A DNA stretch of 64,000 nucleotides from UBA1801 sp035353395 (GCA_035353395.1 DAOPZL010000010.1:10491-74490); one strand, 5' to 3'; positions 41,766-50,828 are shown, counted from the stretch's first letter. The notes: generated from the sequence alone by a model not told the origin. Numbers and translations are program-made.

Positions 41766-43196
41766 TCACTTCCCTCCCAGGACGGCGGCGGCGGGTTCGA
41801 TCACCCAGGACAGGATCTGGTGGAAGAAGACGCCGGTGAGGAGGCACGAGGCCGCGAGCAGGATCACGGCGACCGACATGGCCAGCGGGGCCTCCTGGAG
41901 GTCCTTCCACTTGGCGTTCAGCTTCCCGAAGAACACCCGGCGCTGGATGATCAGGAAGTAGCCCAGCGTGAAGATGCTGAAGACGGCGGCGAGGGTCGCC
42001 ACGGCGTAGTATCCGGCCTTGATCGCGCCCAGGATGATGAAGAGCTTGCTGAAGAACCCGTTGAAGGGAGGAACCCCGGCGATGGCGAGCGTCCCGAAGA
42101 CGCTCGTGGTGCTCGTCACGGGCATCCGGTTCTCCAGGCCCCCCATCTCGGTCATGTTGCGGGTGCCCGTCCGGAACTGGAGGGCGCCGCTGTTGAGGAA
42201 GAGGAGGCTCTTGAACTGGGCGTGGTTGAGGATGTGGAAGAGGGCGCCGGCGATGGCCAGGGGGTGGCCGATGCCCAGGCCGATCATGATGTAGCCGATC
42301 TGGCTGATGCTGGAGTAGGCCAGCATGCGCTTGATGTCGTCCTGGTAGTAGGCGATGATCGCGCCGCAGGCCATGGACACGACGCCGAGGATGATGAAGA
42401 CGCCCTGGATCTGGGGCGTCCTCGGGTAGATGCCGAGGAAGATGCGGATCAGGGAATAGACGCCCGCGACCTTGATCACGACGCCGGAGAGGATGGCCGA
42501 GACGGGCGCCGGCGCGGAGGGGTGGGCGTCGGGCAGCCAGGCGTGGAACGGCATGATGGCGGCCTTCAGGCCGAACCCGACGACGAACATGGTGCCGGTC
42601 AGCAGGAAGAGGCGGGGCATGGCGCCCTGGGCCAGGCTCTCCTTGATGGCCGTGAACTCCAGGGTGCCGAGCCTCATGTAGACGAGCGAGATGGCGATCA
42701 GGATCAGGGCGGTGCCCACCACGGAGAGCAGCAGGTATTTGAGGGCGGACTCGATGCCGTCGAACTCGAGGGTGAAGGCCACCAGCATGTAGGCGGCGAT
42801 GGAGGCGACCTCCATGTAGAGATACAGGCTGAAGAGGTCGTGGACCAGGACCACGCCGTTGAGGCCGAGGAGGAGGATGAGGAAGAGCCCGAAGAACTTG
42901 GCCCGGCCCCCCAGGTGGTCCAGGTAGTCCGTGGCGTAGACCAGGCAGGCGAACCCGATGGCGTTGATCACCAGCAGGAAGAGGGCGCTGAGCCCGTCGG
43001 CCCGCAGCAGCAGGCCGCCCGCCGTGAAGTCGCCGATGGGAACTCCCCCAAGGACGGTCCCCAGGCTGAGGCAGAGCAGGATGAAGCCCGCGAGCACCGC
43101 CAGGCCGTCGACCGCCCGCCGGTGCACCTTCGCGGCGAAGGGCATCAGGAGCGCCGCTGAGAGCGGAATCGTGAAAAACCAGGAAAGGTTAGGCAT
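41766..43196 (-). CDS. Hydrogenase antiporter-like subunit, NuoN-like
   Basis: A 476-residue membrane protein with ~14 helices, resembling NuoN/MnhD-type proton-conducting subunits. Charged membrane residues characteristic of the class are present: LYLYMEVASIAAYMLVAF (helix 5 Glu), AAIMPFHAWLPDAHPSAPAPVSAILSGVVIKVAGVYSL (helix 7 Lys/His region) and MLAYSSISQIGYIMIGLG. It contains one ion path of the complex. Confidence 0.9.
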   Translation of the reverse strand: MPNLSWFFTIPLSAALLMPFAAKVHRRAVDGLAVLAGFILLCLSLGTVLGGVPIGDFTAGGLLLRADGLSALFLLVINAIGFACLVYATDYLDHLGGRAKFFGLFLILLLGLNGVVLVHDLFSLYLYMEVASIAAYMLVAFTLEFDGIESALKYLLLSVVGTALILIAISLVYMRLGTLEFTAIKESLAQGAMPRLFLLTGTMFVVGFGLKAAIMPFHAWLPDAHPSAPAPVSAILSGVVIKVAGVYSLIRIFLGIYPRTPQIQGVFIILGVVSMACGAIIAYYQDDIKRMLAYSSISQIGYIMIGLGIGHPLAIAGALFHILNHAQFKSLLFLNSGALQFRTGTRNMTEMGGLENRMPVTSTTSVFGTLAIAGVPPFNGFFSKLFIILGAIKAGYYAVATLAAVFSIFTLGYFLIIQRRVFFGKLNAKWKDLQEAPLAMSVAVILLAASCLLTGVFFHQILSWVIEPAAAVLGGK

Positions 43197-43225
43197 TGAT
43201 CACCCCAACAGGCATCGATTCCGGA

Positions 43226-45055
43226 CTATCGGAGAAGGACGAGGGCCGCGACCAGGACGAACCCGGAGACCACCCACGCGAGATAGTTGCTGTATACGCC
43301 GGTATGGATGGAACTGAGCGCCGGGCGCGTGATGGCGCGGCCCTTGTCGATGAACCAGTTCCCGACCCGGTCGATGAGGCGCTCGAAGCGCCAGAAGACC
43401 ACGCTGGCCACCCACGTGATCGCCTTGACGCCGACTTCGTAGGCGTCGAAGGCCTTCTCTTCGGCCAGTTCGTAGGCGCGGCCGAGGACGGGGGACTCCC
43501 GCAGGGAGTTGAAGGTGCTCCACTCCGGCTTGCCGGGCGTCCTCAGGGCGAAGAAGAGGGCCGCGCCGAGGATGTAGACGCCGAGGGAGGCGACGGTGGT
43601 CGAGGAGAAGTGCCAGGCCTCGCGGATCCAGCCGGCTTCCTTGAACCCCACCAGGCTTCCGACCACGCCGCTGTTCAGGTCGAGGAGGAAGCCGCCCAGC
43701 AGGGCCGCCAAGCCGAGGAGGATCACGGGAGCGACGTAGGTCCAGCCCAGGTCGGCCTTGACCTTGCCCTTCCACCCCGACAGGATGACCGCCGCCAGCT
43801 TCAGGATGACCGCCGTGTTGAGGATCGCGCCGAGCCACACGAAGAAGAAGACGAAGAAGTTGTTGTGCTCCCGGAGCCCTTCGAAGAGGCATTCCTTCGC
43901 CAGGAACCCGCCCGTGGGAGGGAGGGATACCGCGGCGGTGAAGGCCAGCAGGAAGCCCAGGACCGTGTAGGGAAGGATCTTCTTGCGGTTCTCGATGGCC
44001 TCCAGGGTGGCGCCGCCCGCGGCCTCCTCCAGGTTGCCCGCGGCATAGAACATCGTGGACTTGTAGGTGGCGTGGGTGATCATGTACATCAGCGCCCCCG
44101 CCATGCCCGCCGCCGTGGAGGTGGCCAGGCCGGCGACCATGAAGCCCACGGGGGAGATGGCCGTGAAGGCGAGGACCTTCTTGAAGTTCCGCTCCACGAA
44201 GGCCGGGACCACCGCGGCGTAGATCGTGATGACGGCGAAGACGTACATCACCATCCTGGCGGCGGTGTTCAGGGCGAAGAGGTCGTTGCAGATGGCGAAC
44301 AGGAAGTAGATGCCCAGCATCTTCTCCAGGGAGGCCGGCAGGGCGGCGAAGCCCGGGGTCGGCATCTTCTCGGCGGCCTCGGGGATCCAGGTCTGGAAGG
44401 GCCACATGCCCGCCTTGGCCCCCGCGCCCAGGAACATCAGCACGAAGGAGGCGAAGTTGGCGAAGGAGGCGCCCGTCGGCAGGTGGCTGCCCTGGGCCAG
44501 GTTGAGGCTGCCCTCGGCGTGGTGGTAGATCAGCAGGCCGAGGATCATCAGGAAGTCGCTGGCGCCGCCGATGATCATGGCCTTCATGGCCACGGGCTCG
44601 GTGCCGTCCCCGCCCGAGAGGATCAGGGCGTAGAGGGCGACCAGGAACATCTCCCAGCCGATGACCAGGATCAGCACGTTCTGGGTGAGGATCACGCCGC
44701 AGGCGCTGCCGAAGGCCACCAGGGAGAGCGCCGTGAAGAGGTAGGGCCTGGGGATGCGGGCGATGGCGCGGAGCAGGTAGATCCCGTTCAGGATCTGGAA
44801 GAAGAACATGAAGCCGAGAAGCAGGGACTTCCAGCCGGTGATGCCGAAGGAGAGATCGAAGAAGCCCAGCCAGGGGATGGTGACCGAGGCGGCGCCGCCG
44901 GCCAGGAGGCCGAAGGACGCGAACAGGGTGATCACGACCGTGAGGAGGCCGGTCCAGGCCAGGGCCGTGGCGTTCTTCCGCAGGAAGGGCAGGAGGATCG
45001 CGCCCGAAAGCATGGGAAGTGCGATGGGCAGCGCGAGGAGCATGGTGTCGTTCAT
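43226..45055 (-). CDS. Hydrogenase antiporter-like subunit, NuoL-like with long C-terminus
   Basis: A 609-residue membrane protein. Antiporter core: LILVIGWEMFLVALYALIL (Glu of helix 5), a TWIPEAAEKMPTPGFAALPA loop and MITHATYKSTMFYAAGNL. The last ~110 residues (VLGRAYELAEEKAFDAYEVG to IDKGRAITR and a final helix) resemble the lateral-helix end of NuoL that clamps neighbouring subunits. So this subunit is the likely distal piece with the amphipathic lateral helix. Confidence 0.88.
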   Translation of the reverse strand: MNDTMLLALPIALPMLSGAILLPFLRKNATALAWTGLLTVVITLFASFGLLAGGAASVTIPWLGFFDLSFGITGWKSLLLGFMFFFQILNGIYLLRAIARIPRPYLFTALSLVAFGSACGVILTQNVLILVIGWEMFLVALYALILSGGDGTEPVAMKAMIIGGASDFLMILGLLIYHHAEGSLNLAQGSHLPTGASFANFASFVLMFLGAGAKAGMWPFQTWIPEAAEKMPTPGFAALPASLEKMLGIYFLFAICNDLFALNTAARMVMYVFAVITIYAAVVPAFVERNFKKVLAFTAISPVGFMVAGLATSTAAGMAGALMYMITHATYKSTMFYAAGNLEEAAGGATLEAIENRKKILPYTVLGFLLAFTAAVSLPPTGGFLAKECLFEGLREHNNFFVFFFVWLGAILNTAVILKLAAVILSGWKGKVKADLGWTYVAPVILLGLAALLGGFLLDLNSGVVGSLVGFKEAGWIREAWHFSSTTVASLGVYILGAALFFALRTPGKPEWSTFNSLRESPVLGRAYELAEEKAFDAYEVGVKAITWVASVVFWRFERLIDRVGNWFIDKGRAITRPALSSIHTGVYSNYLAWVVSGFVLVAALVLLR

Positions 45056-45064
45056 GGTCTGACC

Positions 45065-46570
45065 TCAGGGCTGAGTGACGATCTGGGCAGCCGGGGCCGG
45101 GGCTGGGGCCGGGGCGGCGACGAGGGCCTGCCTCTGCAGGTCGGCCTGCTTGGCGAGGTTCCAGGGGATCTGGAGGCCCAGGCCGGAGAGGAGCGTGAGC
45201 GCCGCGATGACGGCGACCACGCCGACCATGATCGGGGACCCCTCGTGGTGGGACTCGCCCCGGGGAGCGCCCAGGAAGACCATGTGGAAGCTCCGGAGCA
45301 TGTACATCAGGGTGAGGATGGCCGTCAGGATCGCCAGGGTGGCGATGACGGGATGCCCTCCTTCCATGAGGCCCGTGATCACGAAGTCCTTGGCGAAGAA
45401 TCCGGCGAGGGGCGGGATGCCCGCGATGCTCAGGGCGCACACGATGTAGACGACGGCGGTGATCGGCATCTTCTTGACGAGGCCGCCCATCTTGGTCATG
45501 TCCTTGGTGTGGGTGCCGTGCTCGATGATGCCCGCGCAGAGGAAGAGGCCGCCCTTCGCCAGGCCGTGGGCCATGATGTAGAGGATGGCGCCGATGTAGC
45601 CCCAGGAGGCGGCGGCCGCGAAGCCCAGGAACATGTAGCCGATCTGGCTGACGGTCGAATAGGCGAGGACGCGCTTGATGTTGGTCTCCATCAGGGCCCC
45701 GCAGCCGGAGATGAAGGCGCTGGCCATGGCGAAGCCCAGGATCCAGACGAGATAGTGCTGGGGAATGACCATGCCGTTCAGGAACATCCGGGCGAAGGCA
45801 TAGAGGCCGATCTTCACCAGGATGGCGGCGTGGAGCAGGGAGGTGATGGTCGAGGGAGCCACGCCGGCGTCCGGGATCCAGGTGTGCAGGGGCACCGTGG
45901 CGCTCTTGCTGAAGATGCCGGCCATGATCAGGGCCAGGGCCATGGCGCTGATGGGCTTGCCGGCCAGGCTGTTGGGCCCGACGAGGTCGAAGGTGCCGTA
46001 CTGGCCGAAGACCAGTCCGAAGCCCAGGAGCATGAGCACCGCGCCGCCGAAGGTCAGCAGGAAGGCCTTGTCTGCCTTCCAGATGTACTCAGGTTCGCGG
46101 TAGTAGCCGATGAGGCGCCAGCAGGCCAGGGCCGAGATCTCCCAGAAGAGGTAGATGAAGATCAGGCTGCTCGAGAAGACCAGCCCCATCATGGCCCCCA
46201 CGAACATGGTGACGATGAAGTAGTACTCCGGCTCGTGGTCCCCGTGCTCGATGTAGCCCAGGGAATAGATGGCGATGAGGGTCGCGATGAGCGAGGCCGT
46301 GAAGGACATGAAGACGGAGAGGGCGTCGAGGTTCAGGCCGAAATTGATGACGACGCCCAGGCTCTGGAACAAGGGATGAGGATAGTATTCGCGCATGCCG
46401 CTGAACCCAGGGCATAGCAGCTTCCAGGTCAGGATGTGGGTGGCGGCGATCAGGGCCACGGCCAGGTATCCCGTGAGCTTCTTCTTCCCGATCCATCCCA
46501 GGACCGGGATCAGGAGGGATCCCAGCAGGGGGACCGCGATGATCTTCATCACTTGTGCCTGATAGTCCAT
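45065..46570 (-). CDS. Hydrogenase antiporter-like subunit, NuoL/M-like
   Basis: A 501-residue protein, first gene of the operon. It carries LIFIYLFWEISALACWRLIGYY (helix 5 Glu), SATVPLHTWIPDAGVAPSTI and LVKIGLYAFARMF, then AYSTVSQIGYMFLGFAAAAS and MAHGLAKGGLFLCAGI. The length lacks the long lateral tail. With the N-like and L-like genes it makes three antiporter-type modules, as in complex I. The Pro/Ala C-terminal tail is unusual. Confidence 0.88.
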   Translation of the reverse strand: MDYQAQVMKIIAVPLLGSLLIPVLGWIGKKKLTGYLAVALIAATHILTWKLLCPGFSGMREYYPHPLFQSLGVVINFGLNLDALSVFMSFTASLIATLIAIYSLGYIEHGDHEPEYYFIVTMFVGAMMGLVFSSSLIFIYLFWEISALACWRLIGYYREPEYIWKADKAFLLTFGGAVLMLLGFGLVFGQYGTFDLVGPNSLAGKPISAMALALIMAGIFSKSATVPLHTWIPDAGVAPSTITSLLHAAILVKIGLYAFARMFLNGMVIPQHYLVWILGFAMASAFISGCGALMETNIKRVLAYSTVSQIGYMFLGFAAAASWGYIGAILYIMAHGLAKGGLFLCAGIIEHGTHTKDMTKMGGLVKKMPITAVVYIVCALSIAGIPPLAGFFAKDFVITGLMEGGHPVIATLAILTAILTLMYMLRSFHMVFLGAPRGESHHEGSPIMVGVVAVIAALTLLSGLGLQIPWNLAKQADLQRQALVAAPAPAPAPAAQIVTQP

Positions 46571-46970
46571 ACGGCTACCTCAGGTGTTGTTGACGGTTGA
46601 CTTGGCGAAGTCGCTCGAAGACAGGAACCCCTGCGGGGCAGCTGCCTGACCTGTCCACCATGGAGAGCCAATGTTCCAGCGCTTTCACGGTCCCAGTAGA
46701 GCGGGATTCAACTTAGCACATTTCGCGGAGGGCGTAACGATTTGGCAAAATTGAGGCTATCCTTGGATTTTACCGGTAGCGCGGAAATATCCATGCACTG
46801 TGTAGTTCCGATCGTCCCCCGGGGCGCGTTTGACTATCTGCACAACTGCTTTGATGAAATGCACAATTGCTCCCACGGCATTACACGAAGTGGAAACCGG
46901 GCGCGCAAAGAAGTTGCGACGGGCATCCAAGGCCTTGAGCTACCCTGAAGTAGCCGCAAGGAGGTGGGGT
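46571..46970. promoter_or_regulatory. Divergent control region of hydrogenase operon and hypCA
   Basis: The 400 bases between the operon start and hypC contain no supported gene. Two copies of a 12-base word (TGCACAACTGCT at 46839-46850 and TGCACAATTGCT at 46860-46871) are repeated with a 21-base period, and a third TGCAC stands at 46794. Together they look like a regulator's direct-repeat site. No sigma-54 -24/-12 pattern (TGGCAC-N5-TTGC) was found. A TAAGTT region near 46710 might be a weak minus-strand -10. Confidence 0.5.
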
Positions 46971-47219
46971 GTGTGTCTGGCCGTGCCCGGGAAGATCATC
47001 GAGATCCGCGAGGACGATCTGCGGACGGGGCGCGTGTCCTTCGGCCAGGTCGTCAAGGACGTGAGCCTGGCCTTCGTGCCCCAGGCCGGCGTCGGCGACT
47101 ACGTCATGATCCACGCCGGGATGGCCCTGGAGGTGATCGACGAGAAGGCGGCCCAGCACGTGTTCGAGGCCCTCAAGGAACTGGAGGACGAAGGCCTGAC
47201 GGGCGACGGGTGGGCATGA
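46971..47219 (+). CDS. hypC: Hydrogenase maturation chaperone HypC
   Basis: An 82-residue protein from GTG 46971, six bases after AAGGAGG. Its opening (V/M)CLAVPGKIIEI holds the conserved Cys2 that binds the Fe(CN)2CO precursor, and YVMIHAGMALEVID has the family His. It carries the iron ligand set from HypD to the large subunit. Its closeness to the hydrogenase operon implies a dedicated partner. The extra upstream frame is not coding. Confidence 0.92.
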   Translation: MCLAVPGKIIEIREDDLRTGRVSFGQVVKDVSLAFVPQAGVGDYVMIHAGMALEVIDEKAAQHVFEALKELEDEGLTGDGWA

Positions 47220-47220
47220 A

Positions 47221-47562
47221 ATGCACGAGATGACCCTGATGGGCGAAGTCCGGGAGATCGTCGTCCAGGCCGCCATGCAGCATCGATTCAAGCGGGTGCG
47301 CCGGGTGGTGCTGGAGATCGGTCGCCTCTCGGGGGTCCAGGTCGAGGCCATGCGGTTCTGTTTCGACGTGGTCATGGAACACACCCCGGCGGAAGGAGCC
47401 ACCCTGGAGATCGAGGAGATCCCCGGACGGGCGTGGTGCGACCGCTGCGCCGAGGAAGTGGAGATCGGCAGCCGGATCGAGCCCTGTCCCCGATGCCACG
47501 GCATGCCCGGGAAGATCCTCCAGGGCACGGAGATGCGGGTGAAGGGGCTCGAGGTCGAGTGA
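47221..47562 (+). CDS. hypA: Hydrogenase nickel incorporation protein HypA
   Basis: A 113-residue nickel metallochaperone. Residue 2 is the nickel-binding His (MHEMTLM), and the zinc site is two CxxC pairs (WCDRCAEE and PCPRCHGM). It delivers nickel to the hydrogenase with HypB, which is not in the window. It starts one base after the hypC stop, clearly co-transcribed. Confidence 0.92.
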   Translation: MHEMTLMGEVREIVVQAAMQHRFKRVRRVVLEIGRLSGVQVEAMRFCFDVVMEHTPAEGATLEIEEIPGRAWCDRCAEEVEIGSRIEPCPRCHGMPGKILQGTEMRVKGLEVE

Positions 47563-47615
47563 GGCGGCGCTGGGCACTCATCGGAGTCCTGGGGGTCGTG
47601 CTAACGTGGGGATCC

Positions 47616-48473
47616 ATGAGCGACTGGCCGGCATCCCTGCAGCTGTTGCGCTTCTACCCTAAGCGCGGGGGCTCCGCCTGCGCCGGATGGCTGGCGGCGC
47701 GCCCCCTGCCGCGCTGGTCGCGCTCCTTCCTGCTGGGAAGCTTCGCCCGGCACTACCGGATCGATCTCTCGGCGGCCCAGTACCCCCTGGAGGACTATCC
47801 GAGCCTCCAGGCCTTCTTCACCAGGCGGCTCAAGCCGGGACTCCGCCCCCAGGCGGATCTGGTTCCCGGCGCCCTGAACAGCCCCGTGGACGGACAGATC
47901 GTCGCCTGCGGGCGGATCGAGAAGGGGATGGCGATCCAGGCCAAGGGCCTGCCCTACCGGATCGAGGAACTGCTCAAGCACGACCCCCAACCGGGGCGGT
48001 TCGAGGGGGGATACTACCTGACCTTGTACCTCGCGCCCAAGGACTACCATCGGATCCACGTCCCCCTCGCGGGGAAGGTGGCCTCCGTGGGCCGGGTGGA
48101 GGGGGAGCTCTGGCCGGTCAACGAGGAAGGGGTGGCGCACGTCCCGCGCCTCTACGAGCGCAACCGTCGGGCCACCTGGCTGGCGAAGGGGACTGGACCC
48201 GACGAGGGCCTGGAGGTGGCCCTGGTCCTGGTGGGGGCTACCCACGTCGGCGGCGTGGTCCTCGAGGAGCGGTGGCGGGAGGGACGGGATCTCCCAAGGG
48301 ACGGGGGATTCCAGGTGAAGGATCTGCCCTGCCTCCCCGGGGAGGACCTGGGCACTTTCCAGTTCGGATCCACGGTCATCCTCCTGGTGGCCGGACCCAA
48401 GGGAAGGGACTGGAGGCCGGTCCGGACCGAGGGAGCGATCCAGGTGGGCGAGCGCCTGGGGATGTTCCCGTGA
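47616..48473 (+). CDS. psd: Phosphatidylserine decarboxylase proenzyme
   Basis: A 285-residue protein from ATG 47616 (earlier in-frame codons overlap hypA and look non-coding). Family landmarks: AFFTRRLKPGLRP, the Asp in NSPVDGQI, YHRIHVPLAG, and the autocleavage site LGTFQFGSTVILL where the Ser becomes a pyruvoyl group. It makes phosphatidylethanolamine at the inner membrane. Its stop overlaps the scpB start. Confidence 0.9.
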   Translation: MSDWPASLQLLRFYPKRGGSACAGWLAARPLPRWSRSFLLGSFARHYRIDLSAAQYPLEDYPSLQAFFTRRLKPGLRPQADLVPGALNSPVDGQIVACGRIEKGMAIQAKGLPYRIEELLKHDPQPGRFEGGYYLTLYLAPKDYHRIHVPLAGKVASVGRVEGELWPVNEEGVAHVPRLYERNRRATWLAKGTGPDEGLEVALVLVGATHVGGVVLEERWREGRDLPRDGGFQVKDLPCLPGEDLGTFQFGSTVILLVAGPKGRDWRPVRTEGAIQVGERLGMFP

Positions 48474-49108
48474 CCGAGGAGATCTTCCGGGACGAACCCC
48501 TGTGGGAGGAGGACGGCGACCTCCCGGGCGCCCTCGAGGCCATCTTCGCCGCTACCGGGGAAGTCCTGGACATGGCGAGGCTCCAGGAGCTGACCGGCAT
48601 CCACGAGGGGCCCCTGAGGCAGGCTATCGAGAAGCTGCAGGATCGGCTCCGGCCGCCCCGGGGGATCCGCCTCCTGGAGGTGGCGGGAGGCTGGCGCATG
48701 GCCACGGCCCCCCCCTACGCCGCCCTGGTCTCGAAGCTGGTCACCCGGATCCGGAGCGGCCGCCTCACCCCGGCCCAGATCGAAACCCTCGCCATCATCG
48801 CCTACCGCCAGCCTGTGACGGTGCCCGAGATCAACGAGCTGCGCGGCGTCACTTCCGGCGCCAACCAGGTGAAGAGCCTCCTGGAGCGCGAGCTCGTCGC
48901 CCCGGCGGGCCGCAAGATGGTGGTGGGCCGGCCCATGACCTACGCGACCACCCAGAACTTCCTCCTGCACTTCGGGCTCAAGAGCCTCAACGACCTGCCG
49001 CGCCTGGCGGATTTCGGGGAGGGCAACCTGGAGGCCCAGGCCCTCGCCCAGCTGGAACCCCCGCTGCCTGCGGACGGTCTCTTCGCCGGGATCGAGCCGG
49101 AGCCCTGA
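48470..49108 (+). CDS. scpB: Segregation and condensation protein ScpB
   Basis: A 212-residue winged-helix protein that binds ScpA-SMC. The family core is GGWRMATAPPYAALV, LTPAQIETLAIIAYRQPVTVPEINELRGV, and GRPMTYATTQNFLLHFGLKSL. The GTG start at 48470 overlaps the psd TGA. No scpA or smc is in the window. Confidence 0.9.
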   Translation: MTEEIFRDEPLWEEDGDLPGALEAIFAATGEVLDMARLQELTGIHEGPLRQAIEKLQDRLRPPRGIRLLEVAGGWRMATAPPYAALVSKLVTRIRSGRLTPAQIETLAIIAYRQPVTVPEINELRGVTSGANQVKSLLERELVAPAGRKMVVGRPMTYATTQNFLLHFGLKSLNDLPRLADFGEGNLEAQALAQLEPPLPADGLFAGIEPEP

Positions 49109-49137
49109 GGAGGCGGGGTGCCGCTATCCTGAAACCA

Positions 49138-49980
49138 ATGGACGATTCCGATTTCAAAGGGTGGATCCGGCCGGGGCCCCGCCCCCCGGGGGGGCCGGAG
49201 GCCGGGGAAGGGGAGACCCTGGACTACCTCTGCGGCCACTGGAAGATCTTCCAGTACGCGAAGGGCCACCGGTTCTCCGTGGACGATCTCCTCACCGCCT
49301 GGTTCGGCACGGTCTGCTGTCCCAGGCCGGGGCGCATCGCGGACCTGGGCTCCGGGATCGGCAGCGTGGGACTCGCGGCCGCCTGGCGCTGCCCGGGTGC
49401 GGTGGTCCACACGGTGGAGGCCCAGGCCATGTCGGCGAAGCTGGCCCGGAAGAGTGCCGCCTACAACGGGATCCTGGACCGCTATTTCATCCACGAGGGG
49501 GACCTGCGCGATCCCGGCCTCTTCCAGGGAGAGGCGCCCTTCGACCTGGTACTCGGCTCTCCGCCTTACTGGCCCGTGGGCACCCGCACGGAGGCCGGCC
49601 ACCCCCAGGCCGTTCCGGCCCGGCTGGAGGTGAGGGGGGACGTGGCCGACTATGCGAAGGCCGCCGCCCGACTCCTGGCCCCGGGGGGCGTCTTCGCCTG
49701 CGTCTTTCCCTCCGACCAGCTCGCGCGGGCCTCGGAGGCCTACCGGGCGGCCGGGCTGGTGCTGCTGCGCCGCCAGGACATCCTCTTCAAGGAGGGAGGG
49801 GCCTACGGCCTGGGCCTGTTCGCCGGCAGCCGCGGGCAGGATCTGCCCCCAGGCTTCGAGGAGGCCGCCGGCCTGCCGGTGGTATCCGACCCCGTCGCCA
49901 TCCGGCGGAAGGACGGCAGGATCCACCCCAGGATGGCCATGGTGCGCCTGTCGATGGGCTTTCCCCCAGGGTACGTCTAG
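49138..49980 (+). CDS. tRNA1(Val) adenine-N6-methyltransferase-like protein
   Basis: A 280-residue Rossmann-fold methyltransferase. It binds SAM at ADLGSGIGSVGLAAAW and has a catalytic-type GSPPYWP motif (the N/S-PPY class of amino-methylases). The order (FSVDDLLTAWF before the SAM motif; AGLVLLRRQDILFKEGGAYG later) matches TrmN6/YfiC. The likely substrate is A37 of tRNA-Val, but a related target cannot be excluded. It starts 29 bases after scpB. Confidence 0.8.
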   Translation: MDDSDFKGWIRPGPRPPGGPEAGEGETLDYLCGHWKIFQYAKGHRFSVDDLLTAWFGTVCCPRPGRIADLGSGIGSVGLAAAWRCPGAVVHTVEAQAMSAKLARKSAAYNGILDRYFIHEGDLRDPGLFQGEAPFDLVLGSPPYWPVGTRTEAGHPQAVPARLEVRGDVADYAKAAARLLAPGGVFACVFPSDQLARASEAYRAAGLVLLRRQDILFKEGGAYGLGLFAGSRGQDLPPGFEEAAGLPVVSDPVAIRRKDGRIHPRMAMVRLSMGFPPGYV

Positions 49981-50051
49981 GCCGTCCGTCCTCCTGGCCC
50001 GGAACTTCCTTCCAGGGAGATTCCTGCCGATACTGCGACAAGAGGGATGCG

Positions 50052-50828
50052 ATGGATCGAGGCACGCTGCTGGGATTGTTTCTGGGGCTCACCCTCCTGG
50101 GGGTGGCCATCGGGCTGGGGCCCAATCCCAGGATCTTCTTCTACTGGCCGAGCCTGATCGTGGTCTTCGGCGGCATCATCGCCTCCACCCTGATCCGCTT
50201 CCCCCTCGACAACGTGCGCTCGGCCTTCGGCGTGGCGTCCCGGGCCTTCTTCACCCGCCCCAAGAACCAGTCCGCCCTGGTCCTGGAACTGGTGGGGCTG
50301 AGCCAGCGGGCCCGGCGCGAGGGGCTGCTCGCCCTGCAGAAGAACATCCCCGCCGATCCCTTCATGGCCCAGGGGATCCAGATGGTGATCGACCGCATGG
50401 ACAAGAACCACATCCGGGACGTCCTGGCGGCGGACATCCATGCCACCCACGACCGGCACGGCCTGGGGCAGGAGATCTTCCGTTTCATTGCCGGGGCGGC
50501 CCCCTCCTTCGGGATGGTGGGGACCCTCATCGGCATGGTCCAGCTCTTCGCCAGCATCAAGAATCCCAGCGGCCTGGGGAGCGCCATGGCCCTCAGCCTC
50601 CTCTCGACGCTCTGGGGCGCGGTCATCGCCTATCTCTTCGCCCTCCCGATCTCGGGGAAGCTGGAGCTGAGGGCCAAGGAGGAGGCCCAGAACAAGCAGC
50701 TGATCCTCGAAGGCGTCCTGGGTATCGCCGCGGAGATGCACCCCGCCCAGCTGGAGGAGCAGCTCAACGCCTTCCTCGCGCCCGCGGAGAAGGTGCGGCG
50801 GCACTCGGGAGGACTGGGCCGTGGCTAA
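50052..50828 (+). CDS. motA: MotA-type stator subunit
   Basis: A 258-residue inner-membrane protein with four helices. It has the MotA/PomA family layout: an opening two-helix hairpin (LLGLFLGLTLLGVAIGLG), PSLIVVFGGIIASTLI, a cytosolic loop (EGLLALQKNIPADPFMAQG) and the closing helix pair APSFGMVGTLIGMVQLFAS and ALSLLSTLWGAVIAYLFA. It forms the ion channel of a rotary motor with MotB. No flagellar genes surround it. Confidence 0.87.
   Translation: MDRGTLLGLFLGLTLLGVAIGLGPNPRIFFYWPSLIVVFGGIIASTLIRFPLDNVRSAFGVASRAFFTRPKNQSALVLELVGLSQRARREGLLALQKNIPADPFMAQGIQMVIDRMDKNHIRDVLAADIHATHDRHGLGQEIFRFIAGAAPSFGMVGTLIGMVQLFASIKNPSGLGSAMALSLLSTLWGAVIAYLFALPISGKLELRAKEEAQNKQLILEGVLGIAAEMHPAQLEEQLNAFLAPAEKVRRHSGGLGRG

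Noticed and set aside
43196..46417. Very long open frame (over 1000 codons) antisense to the hydrogenase genes
   Set aside because: Low-complexity Glu/Gly/Arg/His-rich text, typical of the antisense of GC-rich membrane-protein genes; no family likeness.
46742..46970. Upstream extension of hypC or a separate small gene
   Set aside because: Residues are not protein-like, while HypC must start with the Cys-containing (M)CLAVPGK, given by GTG 46971 with an ideal ribosome site.
46571..46970. Sigma-54 promoter for hydrogenase genes
   Set aside because: No TGGCAC-N5-TTGC match was found on either strand.
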